DNA of 64,000 nucleotides, taken from the NCBI GenBank assembly GCA_963836605.1, contig CAWIKB010000011.1, forward strand, positions 744,001 through 808,000. The letters run 5' to 3'. This DNA comes from Bog-473 sp963836605 (GTDB lineage: Bacteria > Actinomycetota > Acidimicrobiia > Acidimicrobiales > RAAP-2). The position numbers were made by a program, and so were the translations under genes. Shown here in pieces: positions 7,895 to 15,742 of this stretch. How positions within the stretch are numbered: the first letter of the stretch is position 1; each line of letters begins with the position of its first letter. Under the pieces are notes generated by a model. The model searched no databases. It was not told the DNA's origin and saw nothing but the letters and a program-made list of their open reading frames with translations.

Positions 7895-9259
7895 TCAGAG
7901 GCCAAGGTCGACGATGGGTCGCTCGAGGGGATTCAGGTTGATCTCGCCCAATGCCGGCAGCAGCCTCTCGGAGGGGAGGCCGGCCAGAAACCCGTCGATG
8001 GTCCGCTCGAAATTCGAGAGGTGCCCCTCGTTGCGTTCCGAAAAGCGCATGTATTCGAAGCTCTTGGCGTGGAGGCCTGCTTGCTGTCGGGGCAGGTTCG
8101 AGAAGTCCTGGGCCGGGATGGGTGGCCACCGGGGATCGTCGCATTCCCAACGTTCCGGCGGCACGGGCTTTCCTCGATCCTGTCCCTCGGGAAAGCGCGT
8201 CAGGGACCAGATCTCCATCAGGGTCTCCTCGGGGCCCAATGGGCGAAAGCGGTAGGACGAGGCACTGCTGTACATGGGCAGGACGAAGTAGTGCGGGAAG
8301 ACGTAGGCCATGGGCTCGTTGAGGCCCCGTGCCTCGAGGTCGTTGAGGTCGGGCATGATGCTTCCGGCGGCGGAGTGCCATTGCACGACGGCGTCATTGA
8401 GTGCTCGGTGCCACGTGGCCATGGCTTCCTTCGGATCGGCCGGCAGGGCGATGTCCCGCAGGCCCTCGGCGACGCGCACGTCGTTGGCGTGCACCATCCC
8501 CGCCATCCCCTCGCTCATGGTGCGGAGGTAATGGATTTCTCCATCGATGAGCGCGCGCACATCGGTCGGCCGCCCATCGCGAGGCGGGAACCGCTCGGGG
8601 ATGGCGAGCTGCGGATGGGTCGGCACCACGTGGTACTGCTCTTGGAAGGCCTCCTGGGCGAGCTTCCAGTTGACGGGGAGGCGGCAGGCGTACCACCACT
8701 CGGTCCGCATCGACTCCACCTTCCAGGCGTCGAGAATGGAGGCCGCCGGCTCGATGCAGTGGCGCAGCGGAGGGGCGCCGTCGTCCAGATTTATCCAGGC
8801 ACACCCACCCCAGTTCTCGCATCGCACCGCCGTAAGGTTGAGATCGTCGGGCTGCAGATTGTGCTCTGAAAACGACCGCCGGCGGGTCACTGCCGTGTTC
8901 TTGCCGTCACTTCCGTAGCACCACCCATGGAATGGGCAGGTGAAATGGCCATCGCAGGTACCGTGGCCCTGGACGACCTTGACGCCTCGGTGCCGGCAGG
9001 CATTCTGGAAGGCCGTGACGCCCATGTCCTGGCTACGCACCACCACGATGGACTGGTCGAGGATTTCGTATTCGGCGAAATCGCCGGGCTGCGGAATCTC
9101 TTCGAGGCGGCACGCCATCTGCCAGACCCGGGGCCACAGCAGGTCGGCCTCCATCTGGAAGAAGTCCGGGTCGAAATAGCGCTCCTTGGGGGCCCGGTCC
9201 GCCAGCTCCACCGCATAGGGCACCGGGAGTGCCGAACTTCTCCGGTCCACGATTGCCAC
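7895..9259 (-). CDS. Rieske [2Fe-2S] aromatic-ring-hydroxylating oxygenase, alpha subunit
   Basis: A 454-residue Rieske non-haem iron oxygenase. The [2Fe-2S] ligands are Cys88/His90 (ACRHRG) and Cys108/His111 (CPFHGW). The mononuclear iron site has two histidines in QYHVVPTHPQ within the catalytic half. Such enzymes insert oxygen into rings or alkyl groups and need ferredoxin and reductase partners, absent here. The GTG at 9259 is preferred over a TTG at 9292 because GGAAAGGGG lies a few bases upstream. It is divergent from the Baeyer-Villiger gene, with a TetR-like operator between. Confidence 0.92.
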   Translation of the reverse strand: MAIVDRRSSALPVPYAVELADRAPKERYFDPDFFQMEADLLWPRVWQMACRLEEIPQPGDFAEYEILDQSIVVVRSQDMGVTAFQNACRHRGVKVVQGHGTCDGHFTCPFHGWCYGSDGKNTAVTRRRSFSEHNLQPDDLNLTAVRCENWGGCAWINLDDGAPPLRHCIEPAASILDAWKVESMRTEWWYACRLPVNWKLAQEAFQEQYHVVPTHPQLAIPERFPPRDGRPTDVRALIDGEIHYLRTMSEGMAGMVHANDVRVAEGLRDIALPADPKEAMATWHRALNDAVVQWHSAAGSIMPDLNDLEARGLNEPMAYVFPHYFVLPMYSSASSYRFRPLGPEETLMEIWSLTRFPEGQDRGKPVPPERWECDDPRWPPIPAQDFSNLPRQQAGLHAKSFEYMRFSERNEGHLSNFERTIDGFLAGLPSERLLPALGEINLNPLERPIVDLGL

Positions 9260-9299
9260 GTGGCCCCTTTCCCTCTCGGATGCGTCCCCCAAAACCCTA

Positions 9300-9315
9300 T
9301 ACTAACCGGTCGGTA
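9300..9315. promoter_or_regulatory. TetR-like operator A (shared motif) between Rieske and BVMO genes
   Basis: TACTAACCGGTCGGTA is an imperfect palindrome (12 of 16 symmetric, perfect ACCGGT core). It lies in the divergent promoter between 9259 and 9400. The half-site GGTCGGTACA recurs in the divergent promoters at 12204 and 17744. That the three sites share one regulator is inference. Confidence 0.6.
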
Positions 9316-9399
9316 CAACTTTCGACGGCTCGGGAACGCATGCTGTGTAGGCCTGAGATCATGATGCGATCCCGTCTGTCTAGATCGCCGCGGAGGCCC

Positions 9400-11058
9400 A
9401 TGACAACCCCCGAACCTGCACTGGACCAATCCTCGGTTCGGCCCGCCGAGGACGTCGACGTGCTGGTCGTCGGCGCCGGGGTCACCGGCATCTATCAGCT
9501 CTATCGCGCCCTTCAAGATGGGTTCACCGCGCAGCTCTGGGAGGCCGGCGACGGTGCGGGTGGCACCTGGTACTGGAACCGTTACCCCGGGGCCCGGTTC
9601 GACTCGGAGAGCTACACCTACGCCTACCTGTTCTCCAGGGAACTCTTCGAAGAGTGGGAGTGGGAGGAACGCTTCGCCGGGCAACCGGAGACCGAGCGCT
9701 ACTTCAACCATGTGGTGGACCGGTTCGACCTCCGGCGCCACATGCGATTCGGCGCCGCCGTCACCTCGGCCGAATTCGACGAACCCTCCGGCACATGGAA
9801 GGTCGCGGCTCGTGGCGGCGCCGAGATACGGGCGCGATACCTCATTGCCGCGACCGGGGTCCTCTCGGTGCCGTTCTACCCGGACGTGCCGGGGCGCCAG
9901 GATTTTCGAGGATTGTCGATCCACACCGGCCGATGGCCAGCCACGCCGGTCGACCTCACCGGGAAGCGGGTCGCCGTGATCGGCACCGGATCGAGTGGCG
10001 TGCAGGTGATCCCGGCCATCGCCGACGACGTGGCCTCCCTCACGGTCTATCAGCGCTCGGCCAATTGGTGCACCCCGCTCAACAATGCGCCCATCACCGC
10101 CGAGGAACAGGCGCAACTCAGGTCTGACTTCGAGGCCATGTGCACCATCCTGAACACGTCGACGTCGGGATTTCTCCATCCTGTCCACGATCGCAAGACC
10201 TTTGATGATCCGACCGATGTCCGAACGGCCTTTTTCGAAGCAATGTGGAGGAGTCCCGGGTTTTCGAAGCTGACGAGCAACTATCTCGACCTCACCATCG
10301 ATCATGACGCCAACGCGCTGTGGTGCGACTTCATTGCCGACAAGATCCGCGGCCTGGTGACCGACCCAGAGACGGCCGACATGCTGATTCCAAAGGACCA
10401 TCGCTTCGCGGAGAAACGGCCCCCCTTCGTGACCGGTTACTACGAGACCTTCAACCGACCGAATGTTGCCCTGGTCGATCTCAAACGCACGCCGATGGTA
10501 CGGATGACCGAGACCGGGATCGAAACGACGGAGGGGGTGCGGGAATTCGACCTCGTCGTATGGGCGACCGGCTTCGATTTCGGTACCGGCGCCTTGCGGC
10601 GCCTCGGGGTTCGGGGCCGGGACGGTCTGGCGTTGAATGACTACTGGGCCGATGGACCGAAGACATTTCTGGGGATCCAGACCGCCGGCTTCCCGAACCT
10701 CTTCTTTCCCGGCGGTCCGCACGCGGCAGCCGGCAACAATCCGCGGTACAACGGCGATCAGGCCGACTTCATCGCCGACACACTGGTGTACCTGCGCCGG
10801 CACGACTACGACACCATTGAAGTGAGCCTCGAGGCCGAAGCACGCTGGACGAAGATGGTCGATGACGGTGCGGGCCTGTCACCCTTCGGGGAGAGCAGCT
10901 ACTACTTCGGCACCAACATCCCGGGGAAGCCTCGCAAGTACCTCTTGAACTCGGGCGGCCGGCCCAAACTCTTCAAGGAGATGCAGCGGGTGGTCGATAC
11001 CGACTACGAGGCATTCAGCCTGTCACGAACCTCCAGGGTGGCCGAAGCCACGCCATGA
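9400..11058 (+). CDS. Flavin-containing Baeyer-Villiger monooxygenase
   Basis: A 552-residue class B flavin monooxygenase that would convert a ketone to an ester or lactone using FAD, NADPH and O2. The FAD Rossmann motif GAGVTG is at 25-30, the BVMO fingerprint FRGLSIHTGRWP at 169-180, and the NADPH motif GTGSSG at 195-200. GTWYWNRYPGARFDSES is the usual BVMO segment after the first motif. The ATG at 9400 has GGAGG immediately upstream. With neighbouring hydrolases that could open a lactone or ester, it suggests cyclic-ketone catabolism (inference). Confidence 0.94.
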   Translation: MTTPEPALDQSSVRPAEDVDVLVVGAGVTGIYQLYRALQDGFTAQLWEAGDGAGGTWYWNRYPGARFDSESYTYAYLFSRELFEEWEWEERFAGQPETERYFNHVVDRFDLRRHMRFGAAVTSAEFDEPSGTWKVAARGGAEIRARYLIAATGVLSVPFYPDVPGRQDFRGLSIHTGRWPATPVDLTGKRVAVIGTGSSGVQVIPAIADDVASLTVYQRSANWCTPLNNAPITAEEQAQLRSDFEAMCTILNTSTSGFLHPVHDRKTFDDPTDVRTAFFEAMWRSPGFSKLTSNYLDLTIDHDANALWCDFIADKIRGLVTDPETADMLIPKDHRFAEKRPPFVTGYYETFNRPNVALVDLKRTPMVRMTETGIETTEGVREFDLVVWATGFDFGTGALRRLGVRGRDGLALNDYWADGPKTFLGIQTAGFPNLFFPGGPHAAAGNNPRYNGDQADFIADTLVYLRRHDYDTIEVSLEAEARWTKMVDDGAGLSPFGESSYYFGTNIPGKPRKYLLNSGGRPKLFKEMQRVVDTDYEAFSLSRTSRVAEATP

Positions 11059-11094
11059 GGGATCGGTCGACCAGGGATCGGTCGACGCTCCGAG

Positions 11095-12150
11095 TCACAC
11101 GGTGGCCACCGGGGTCAACGGGGAACCGACGGTTCCGGGCAGTCGGAGCGGCGGGGCCGTGAGGAGGAAGCGGCTCCGCTGGTGGGCGCGCAACCAGGTC
11201 GCCAATTCGTCCAGGTACCACATCTCCCCGAGGGGAACGCCGAGCCGAAAGAGGCACTGGTGGTGGATCGGGAGGAACGAATGGCGGCTTTCGTCGCGAT
11301 CTCTGCCCGTGAGCCCTTCGACGGCGTAGTTGTCGGCCACCAGGGCCGAGATCTGGGAGTCGGCGATCCACTGCAGGAGCGATGCATCCCGGGCATCGAG
11401 ATAGGTGCACATCATGTGGATCTTCTTGGGATCCGGTTCGCGGTTCCACCGGAGGATCTCGGTGGCGAAGCCGGTGTGCAGCAGGAGCATGTCCCCTGGC
11501 TCGACGACGACGTTGTCCGCCTCCATGATCTCCTCGAGCGTCTTCAGGTCGACGGCGCGCCATTCGTGGCCCAGATGGTGGGCCAAGTCGACGAGGACGC
11601 CGCGCCCCTGTACGCCCTGGTACGCCATGTGCTCGAGGCCGAGATGCTTCGCGAAGCAGAGATGCTCGCCGCCATCCCCAGCGGCGTCGGCCTGGGGCCC
11701 GACCAGGTCGGTTCCGGCGCGGTACCCGTTGTAGTAGACCGCCTCCTCGATCCCGTCGCCGTCGGCATCGAATTCGGCGCCGACGTGCGCCAGCGAGTCC
11801 CACTGGGTCGAGTACTGCAGGGACAGGGTCACCACGTCGTCGGCCCATACATCGACATAGCGGGGACTCCCCTCGTCCATCGTGCTCATGTGGACGTTGT
11901 AGAAGGTCCCGGCGTTTCCCCGCATGTCCTCGGTCGGGGCGAGCACCGGTGGTTGACGCCGCTGGTTCAAGGCGGTCCCGCCGGGGAAGTCCAGCGGCAG
12001 ACTGAGGCAGAAGCTGACGCCGGCTTCCACCTCTCGCACGCCCTGGAGCACTTTTTCGGGCGTGAGCAGGTTGATGCGGCCGAGTTCGTCGTCCTCGCCC
12101 CAGTCGCCCCACGTCGAGCCTGGTGGTCGTTGCTTCCACCGCTTCGTCAT
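11095..12150 (-). CDS. Cyclase family protein (kynurenine formamidase-like hydrolase)
   Basis: A 351-residue protein of the cyclase family, metal-dependent hydrolases of amide, ester or cyclic bonds. Family features include STQWDSLAHVGAEFD, which stands where shorter members carry HxGTHxD, the GRGVLVDLAHHLG strand-helix and VEPGDMLLLHTGFAT. It belongs to the longer catabolic-cluster branch rather than true kynurenine formamidases. The ATG at 12150 has GGAGA upstream. It is divergent from the amidohydrolase at 12306 with operator B between. It may open a lactone or enol ester made by the Baeyer-Villiger enzyme (inference). Confidence 0.88.
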   Translation of the reverse strand: MTKRWKQRPPGSTWGDWGEDDELGRINLLTPEKVLQGVREVEAGVSFCLSLPLDFPGGTALNQRRQPPVLAPTEDMRGNAGTFYNVHMSTMDEGSPRYVDVWADDVVTLSLQYSTQWDSLAHVGAEFDADGDGIEEAVYYNGYRAGTDLVGPQADAAGDGGEHLCFAKHLGLEHMAYQGVQGRGVLVDLAHHLGHEWRAVDLKTLEEIMEADNVVVEPGDMLLLHTGFATEILRWNREPDPKKIHMMCTYLDARDASLLQWIADSQISALVADNYAVEGLTGRDRDESRHSFLPIHHQCLFRLGVPLGEMWYLDELATWLRAHQRSRFLLTAPPLRLPGTVGSPLTPVATV

Positions 12151-12203
12151 GTTGTTTCTCCTTCTGGCCGCCGCGATCGGCGACCGGCTGTCCGCATTGT
12201 CTG

Positions 12204-12219
12204 TACCGACCGGTTGGTC
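12204..12219. promoter_or_regulatory. TetR-like operator B (shared motif)
   Basis: TACCGACCGGTTGGTC lies in the divergent promoter between the cyclase-family gene (start 12150) and the amidohydrolase gene (start 12306). On the minus strand it reads as the same AACCGGTCGGTACA string as operator A, with conserved flanks. A common TetR-family regulator is inferred. Confidence 0.6.
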
Positions 12220-12305
12220 TAGGATCCGGCGAGGGTAGCGCGGGACGGCCCCGTCCTCCCGCCTCGACAACGAGGGATATCGTCCCAGGGTAGGAGGTCG
12301 CCACC

Positions 12306-13565
12306 ATGCCGGAGAAGGAACTTGTCATTTCCGCCGACGGGCACATCCTCGAACCGACGGACCTCTTCGTCACCCGGCTGCCCGCACACCTGCGGGACCG
12401 CGCGGTATGGGAGGACGACTTCGAGATCGAACCGCTGGTCGAGGGTGGGGCCCGGATCTTCCGGCGACTCCATACGCCCGGCTTCGAGGGCTGGACGATT
12501 TCCCGGTACCGCCAGACGACCGGGCGGATGCCCGAGGGCGATCCCGACACCATCATCGAAGACCTCGCCCTCGACGGGGTCGACGTCGGGGTCATGCATC
12601 CCAACCTCTCGCTCTTCGGGCTCTACTCCGACGACCACGAGCTGTCGATTGCCCACGCCCGCGTGTACAACGACTACATCATGGAGCGTTTCACGCCCTA
12701 CTTCTCGCGGCTGGCCCCCACCGCCCCCATTCCCCTCACCGACGTCGACGATGCGGCAGCGGAGATCGCACGGATCGCCGCCGGCGGCTTCCGTGCCATC
12801 CTCCTGCCGGCCGTGCCGCCCAAGCCCTACTACTCGCGGGATTACGACCCCGTGTGGCAGGCCGCACAAGCGAACGGCGTGCATGTGTTCTTCCATACCC
12901 AGACCGGTGGGGTCAAGGTCAGCGATCCGGAAGCCACCACGCTCAAGGTCGTCATGGAGAACGCGGCGCAGGTCAACCAGCCGATGACCGAAAAAGCGGC
13001 GGCGAAGCGGATGATCACGCAGTCGATCTACAGCACCATCGTCCCCCAGCAGATCATCTGCCAGCTCATCGGCGGTGGCGTGCCCGAGCGCTACCCCGAC
13101 CTCCACTTCGCGCTGATCGAATTCAACGCCCACTGGCTGGCCTCACTGGTCGGCAGCATGGACAAGTGTTGGATCACCGGGATCGGCCAGGATCCCGATT
13201 GGTGGCTCGGCGTGTGGGACGACACCCGCCCTGCACAGGACCAGAGCGGCATGGCCCAGCTGTTCCGGCTGAACGAGAAGTGGCCGTACGCCCTCGCGCC
13301 CAGCGAATATGTCCGCCGCCAGTTCCATGTCTCGTTCCAGGACGATCCCGTGGCCGTCGCCTGCCGGCACCTCACCGGGTTGTCGTCGATCGTGTGGGGC
13401 AATGACTACCCACACGCCGAAGGGACGTTCCGGGGTAGCCAGGAGCTCATGGACCGGCTGTTCGCCGAGGTCCCGGCGAACGATCGAGCGGCCATGGTCG
13501 GGGGCACCCTCGGCGGACTCCTCGGGTTCAGCGCTCCGGCGTCCGAGCCGGCCTCCCGGAACTAG
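12306..13565 (+). CDS. Amidohydrolase family protein (amidohydrolase_2 / ACMSD-like)
   Basis: A 419-residue metal-dependent TIM-barrel protein. It begins ISADGHILEP, with Asp11 and His13 as the DxH metal pair, and contains HVFFHTQTGG with another His ligand and WGNDYPHAEGTF, the terminal Asp region of the family. Relatives are non-oxidative decarboxylases or hydrolases of ring-cleavage products. A good GGAGG lies 8 bases before the ATG. Divergence from the cyclase gene and the shared operator place it in the same pathway. Confidence 0.9.
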   Translation: MPEKELVISADGHILEPTDLFVTRLPAHLRDRAVWEDDFEIEPLVEGGARIFRRLHTPGFEGWTISRYRQTTGRMPEGDPDTIIEDLALDGVDVGVMHPNLSLFGLYSDDHELSIAHARVYNDYIMERFTPYFSRLAPTAPIPLTDVDDAAAEIARIAAGGFRAILLPAVPPKPYYSRDYDPVWQAAQANGVHVFFHTQTGGVKVSDPEATTLKVVMENAAQVNQPMTEKAAAKRMITQSIYSTIVPQQIICQLIGGGVPERYPDLHFALIEFNAHWLASLVGSMDKCWITGIGQDPDWWLGVWDDTRPAQDQSGMAQLFRLNEKWPYALAPSEYVRRQFHVSFQDDPVAVACRHLTGLSSIVWGNDYPHAEGTFRGSQELMDRLFAEVPANDRAAMVGGTLGGLLGFSAPASEPASRN

Positions 13566-13676
13566 GGCGACGCACGGCAGCAGACACCACGGCAACTCCA
13601 CCCGGGGGGACTGCGGCTGAGTCCTCGATCGAATCCGAGAGCGTTGCTTCGACCAGTGAGAGCAAAGGGCAGGTGT

Positions 13677-14585
13677 GTGGACAGGTACAGCTTCGAGGGA
13701 CGGGTCGCCGTCGTCACGGGCGCGGGACGCGGTATCGGCCGGGCCTATGCCCTGCTGCTGGCCGACCGGGGCGCCAGTGTGGTCGTGAACGACCTGGGTG
13801 GCTCAATGGGAGGTCGGGGCGCCGACGCCGGAGTGGCCGCCACCGTGGCGGCTGAGATCGTCGCCGCAGGCGGCACGGCATGCGCCGATGGCAGTGACGT
13901 GGCCTCGGATACCGGGGCCCAGACGCTCGTCGATACGGCCATCGAGCGGTTCGGGCGCCTCGATGTCCTGATCAACAACGCTGGCATCATCAAATGGGCG
14001 GGATTTCCCGAGGCCGACCTTGACAATCTCGAGAAGCATCTGGCCGTCCATGTCACCGGATCGTTCAATACCTCCCGCGTCGCGTGGCCACACATGGTCG
14101 AACAGGGCTACGGCCGTATCATCATGACGACTTCAGCGGGCCTGTTCGGGCTCCCGAACAATCTCTCCTACGCCACCGCCAAGGGGGCGGTGATCGGTCT
14201 CGCCCGGAGCCTGAGCACCGCCGGTCTGGCGCACGGCATCAAGATCAACCTGGTCGCTCCCGCCGCGTTCACGCGGATGGCGGGCGGAGCCGACGATACC
14301 GGCCCACCAGAGATGTCGCCGGACCTCGTCGCCCCGATGGTGGCCTTCCTCGCCCACGAAGACTGCCCGGTCAGCGGCGAGATCTACGCCGCCGGCGCCG
14401 GTCGATTCGCCCGAATCTTCATTGCCTCGACCGAGGGGTACGTCCACCCGGCGTCGGACCCGACGATCGAGGACGTCGCGGAGAACTGGCCCACGATCAA
14501 CGACGAGACCGACTACTCCATACCGGCCGACCTGATGTCGTGGTCAGCCGCCTTCATGGCGCACCTGCCCCCACACGAGGCGTAA
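13677..14585 (+). CDS. SDR family oxidoreductase, 17beta-HSD4/MFE-2-like
   Basis: A 302-residue short-chain dehydrogenase with cofactor motif TGAGRGIG at 14-21, NNAG at 100-103 and catalytic Tyr165/Lys169 (YATAK). The N-terminus DRYSFEGRVAVVTGAGRGIG and the VVVNDLGGSMGGRGAD loop resemble the (3R)-hydroxyacyl-CoA dehydrogenase domain of multifunctional enzyme type 2. The C-terminal tail of about 60 residues is longer than in classical SDRs. It is followed 7 bp later by an acyl-CoA dehydrogenase, consistent with beta-oxidation of a side chain or opened ring. The GTG at 13677 follows AAGGG. Confidence 0.9.
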   Translation: MDRYSFEGRVAVVTGAGRGIGRAYALLLADRGASVVVNDLGGSMGGRGADAGVAATVAAEIVAAGGTACADGSDVASDTGAQTLVDTAIERFGRLDVLINNAGIIKWAGFPEADLDNLEKHLAVHVTGSFNTSRVAWPHMVEQGYGRIIMTTSAGLFGLPNNLSYATAKGAVIGLARSLSTAGLAHGIKINLVAPAAFTRMAGGADDTGPPEMSPDLVAPMVAFLAHEDCPVSGEIYAAGAGRFARIFIASTEGYVHPASDPTIEDVAENWPTINDETDYSIPADLMSWSAAFMAHLPPHEA

Positions 14586-14592
14586 TCGGGAC

Positions 14593-15741
14593 GTGGACTT
14601 CTCGCTCAGCGAATCGGAACGCGATCTTGTCGGCCTTTGCCGCGACTTCGCCCAGAATGAGATCGCGTCCCGCGCACCGCTGGCGTGGGAGGAGGCGCGG
14701 TGCCCAACCGATCTGCTCCGCGAGATGGGCCAACTCGGCCTTCTCGGCATGCTCGTCCCCGAAGAGTGGGGCGGGATCGGGATGTCGACCATCGGCTTCG
14801 TCGCCGCGATGGAGCAGATCGGGCTGGCGGACCAGTCCGTGGCGGCGGCGTGGCAGGCGCATGTGACGATCGGCTCACTGCCGCTCTGTCTGTTCGGCAA
14901 CGACGCCCAGCGCGAGCGCTGGCTGCGCCCGCTCGCCGAGGGACGCGTGCTCGGCGCGTTCGGTCTCACCGAACCCGACGCCGGCTCCGACGCCCGTGGC
15001 ATCCGCACGCGCGCCGAACGCCATGATGGCGGCTGGCTCATCAACGGTCGCAAGACGTTCATCTCCAACGCGGGGACGGACATGTCGTTCGGGGTGACGC
15101 TGCTGGCGCGCATCGAGCCGGCCGACGATGAGAAGCCGAGGTATGGGACCTTCGTCGTCGAGAAGGGCGTCGCCGGCTTCACCATGGGACCGAAGATGCG
15201 GGGCATCGGTTGGCGTGGCCTCGACACCCGCGAGCTCTACCTCGACGACGTCTGGGTTCCCGACGACCAGCTCGTCGGTGATCCGAATCTGGGGCTCCGC
15301 CAGTTCCTCCGCACACTCGAGGTCGGACGCATCTCGATCGCGGCGCTGTCGCTCAGCCTGACCCAGGCCGTGCTCGACCTCGCCACCACCTATGCCCGAG
15401 AGCGGGTGCAATTCGGGCAACCCATATCGAAGTTCCAGGCGGTGCAGCTCAAGCTGGCCGACATCGCCACCGAACTCGAAGCGGCGCGCTGGCTCACCTA
15501 CCGCGCCGCCTACCTGCGCGACACCGGCCAGGCCTTTCAGAAGGAAGCGGCAATGGCCAAGCTCAAAGCCAGTCGGGTGGCGACGTGGGCGGCCTCGGAG
15601 GCCGTCCAGATTCACGGCGGCCTCGGCTACATGCTCGAGACGCCGGTTGCCCGCTTCTATTGCGACGCAAAGGTGCTCGAGATCGGTGAAGGAACCAACG
15701 AAATCCAGCACCTGGTCATCGCCCGCGCCCTGGGTTGTTGA
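14593..15741 (+). CDS. Acyl-CoA dehydrogenase
   Basis: A 382-residue FAD enzyme that introduces an alpha-beta double bond into an acyl-CoA. It has the all-alpha N-terminal domain, the middle beta domain with GAFGLTEPDAGSDARG (substrate and flavin contact), and the C-terminal helical domain with ARERVQFGQPISKFQ and QIHGGLGYM. The likely catalytic base is Glu366 in IGEGTNEIQ. The start is GTG, 7 bp after the SDR stop, so the two are cotranscribed. It converges with the E1 gene one base after its stop. Confidence 0.94.
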   Translation: MDFSLSESERDLVGLCRDFAQNEIASRAPLAWEEARCPTDLLREMGQLGLLGMLVPEEWGGIGMSTIGFVAAMEQIGLADQSVAAAWQAHVTIGSLPLCLFGNDAQRERWLRPLAEGRVLGAFGLTEPDAGSDARGIRTRAERHDGGWLINGRKTFISNAGTDMSFGVTLLARIEPADDEKPRYGTFVVEKGVAGFTMGPKMRGIGWRGLDTRELYLDDVWVPDDQLVGDPNLGLRQFLRTLEVGRISIAALSLSLTQAVLDLATTYARERVQFGQPISKFQAVQLKLADIATELEAARWLTYRAAYLRDTGQAFQKEAAMAKLKASRVATWAASEAVQIHGGLGYMLETPVARFYCDAKVLEIGEGTNEIQHLVIARALGC

Positions 15742-15742
15742 G

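Noticed and set aside
8887..10803. A 638-residue open frame on the minus strand across the BVMO gene
   Set aside because: It is a mirror of the BVMO and Rieske coding sequences; only the BVMO frame carries motifs and a ribosome-binding site.
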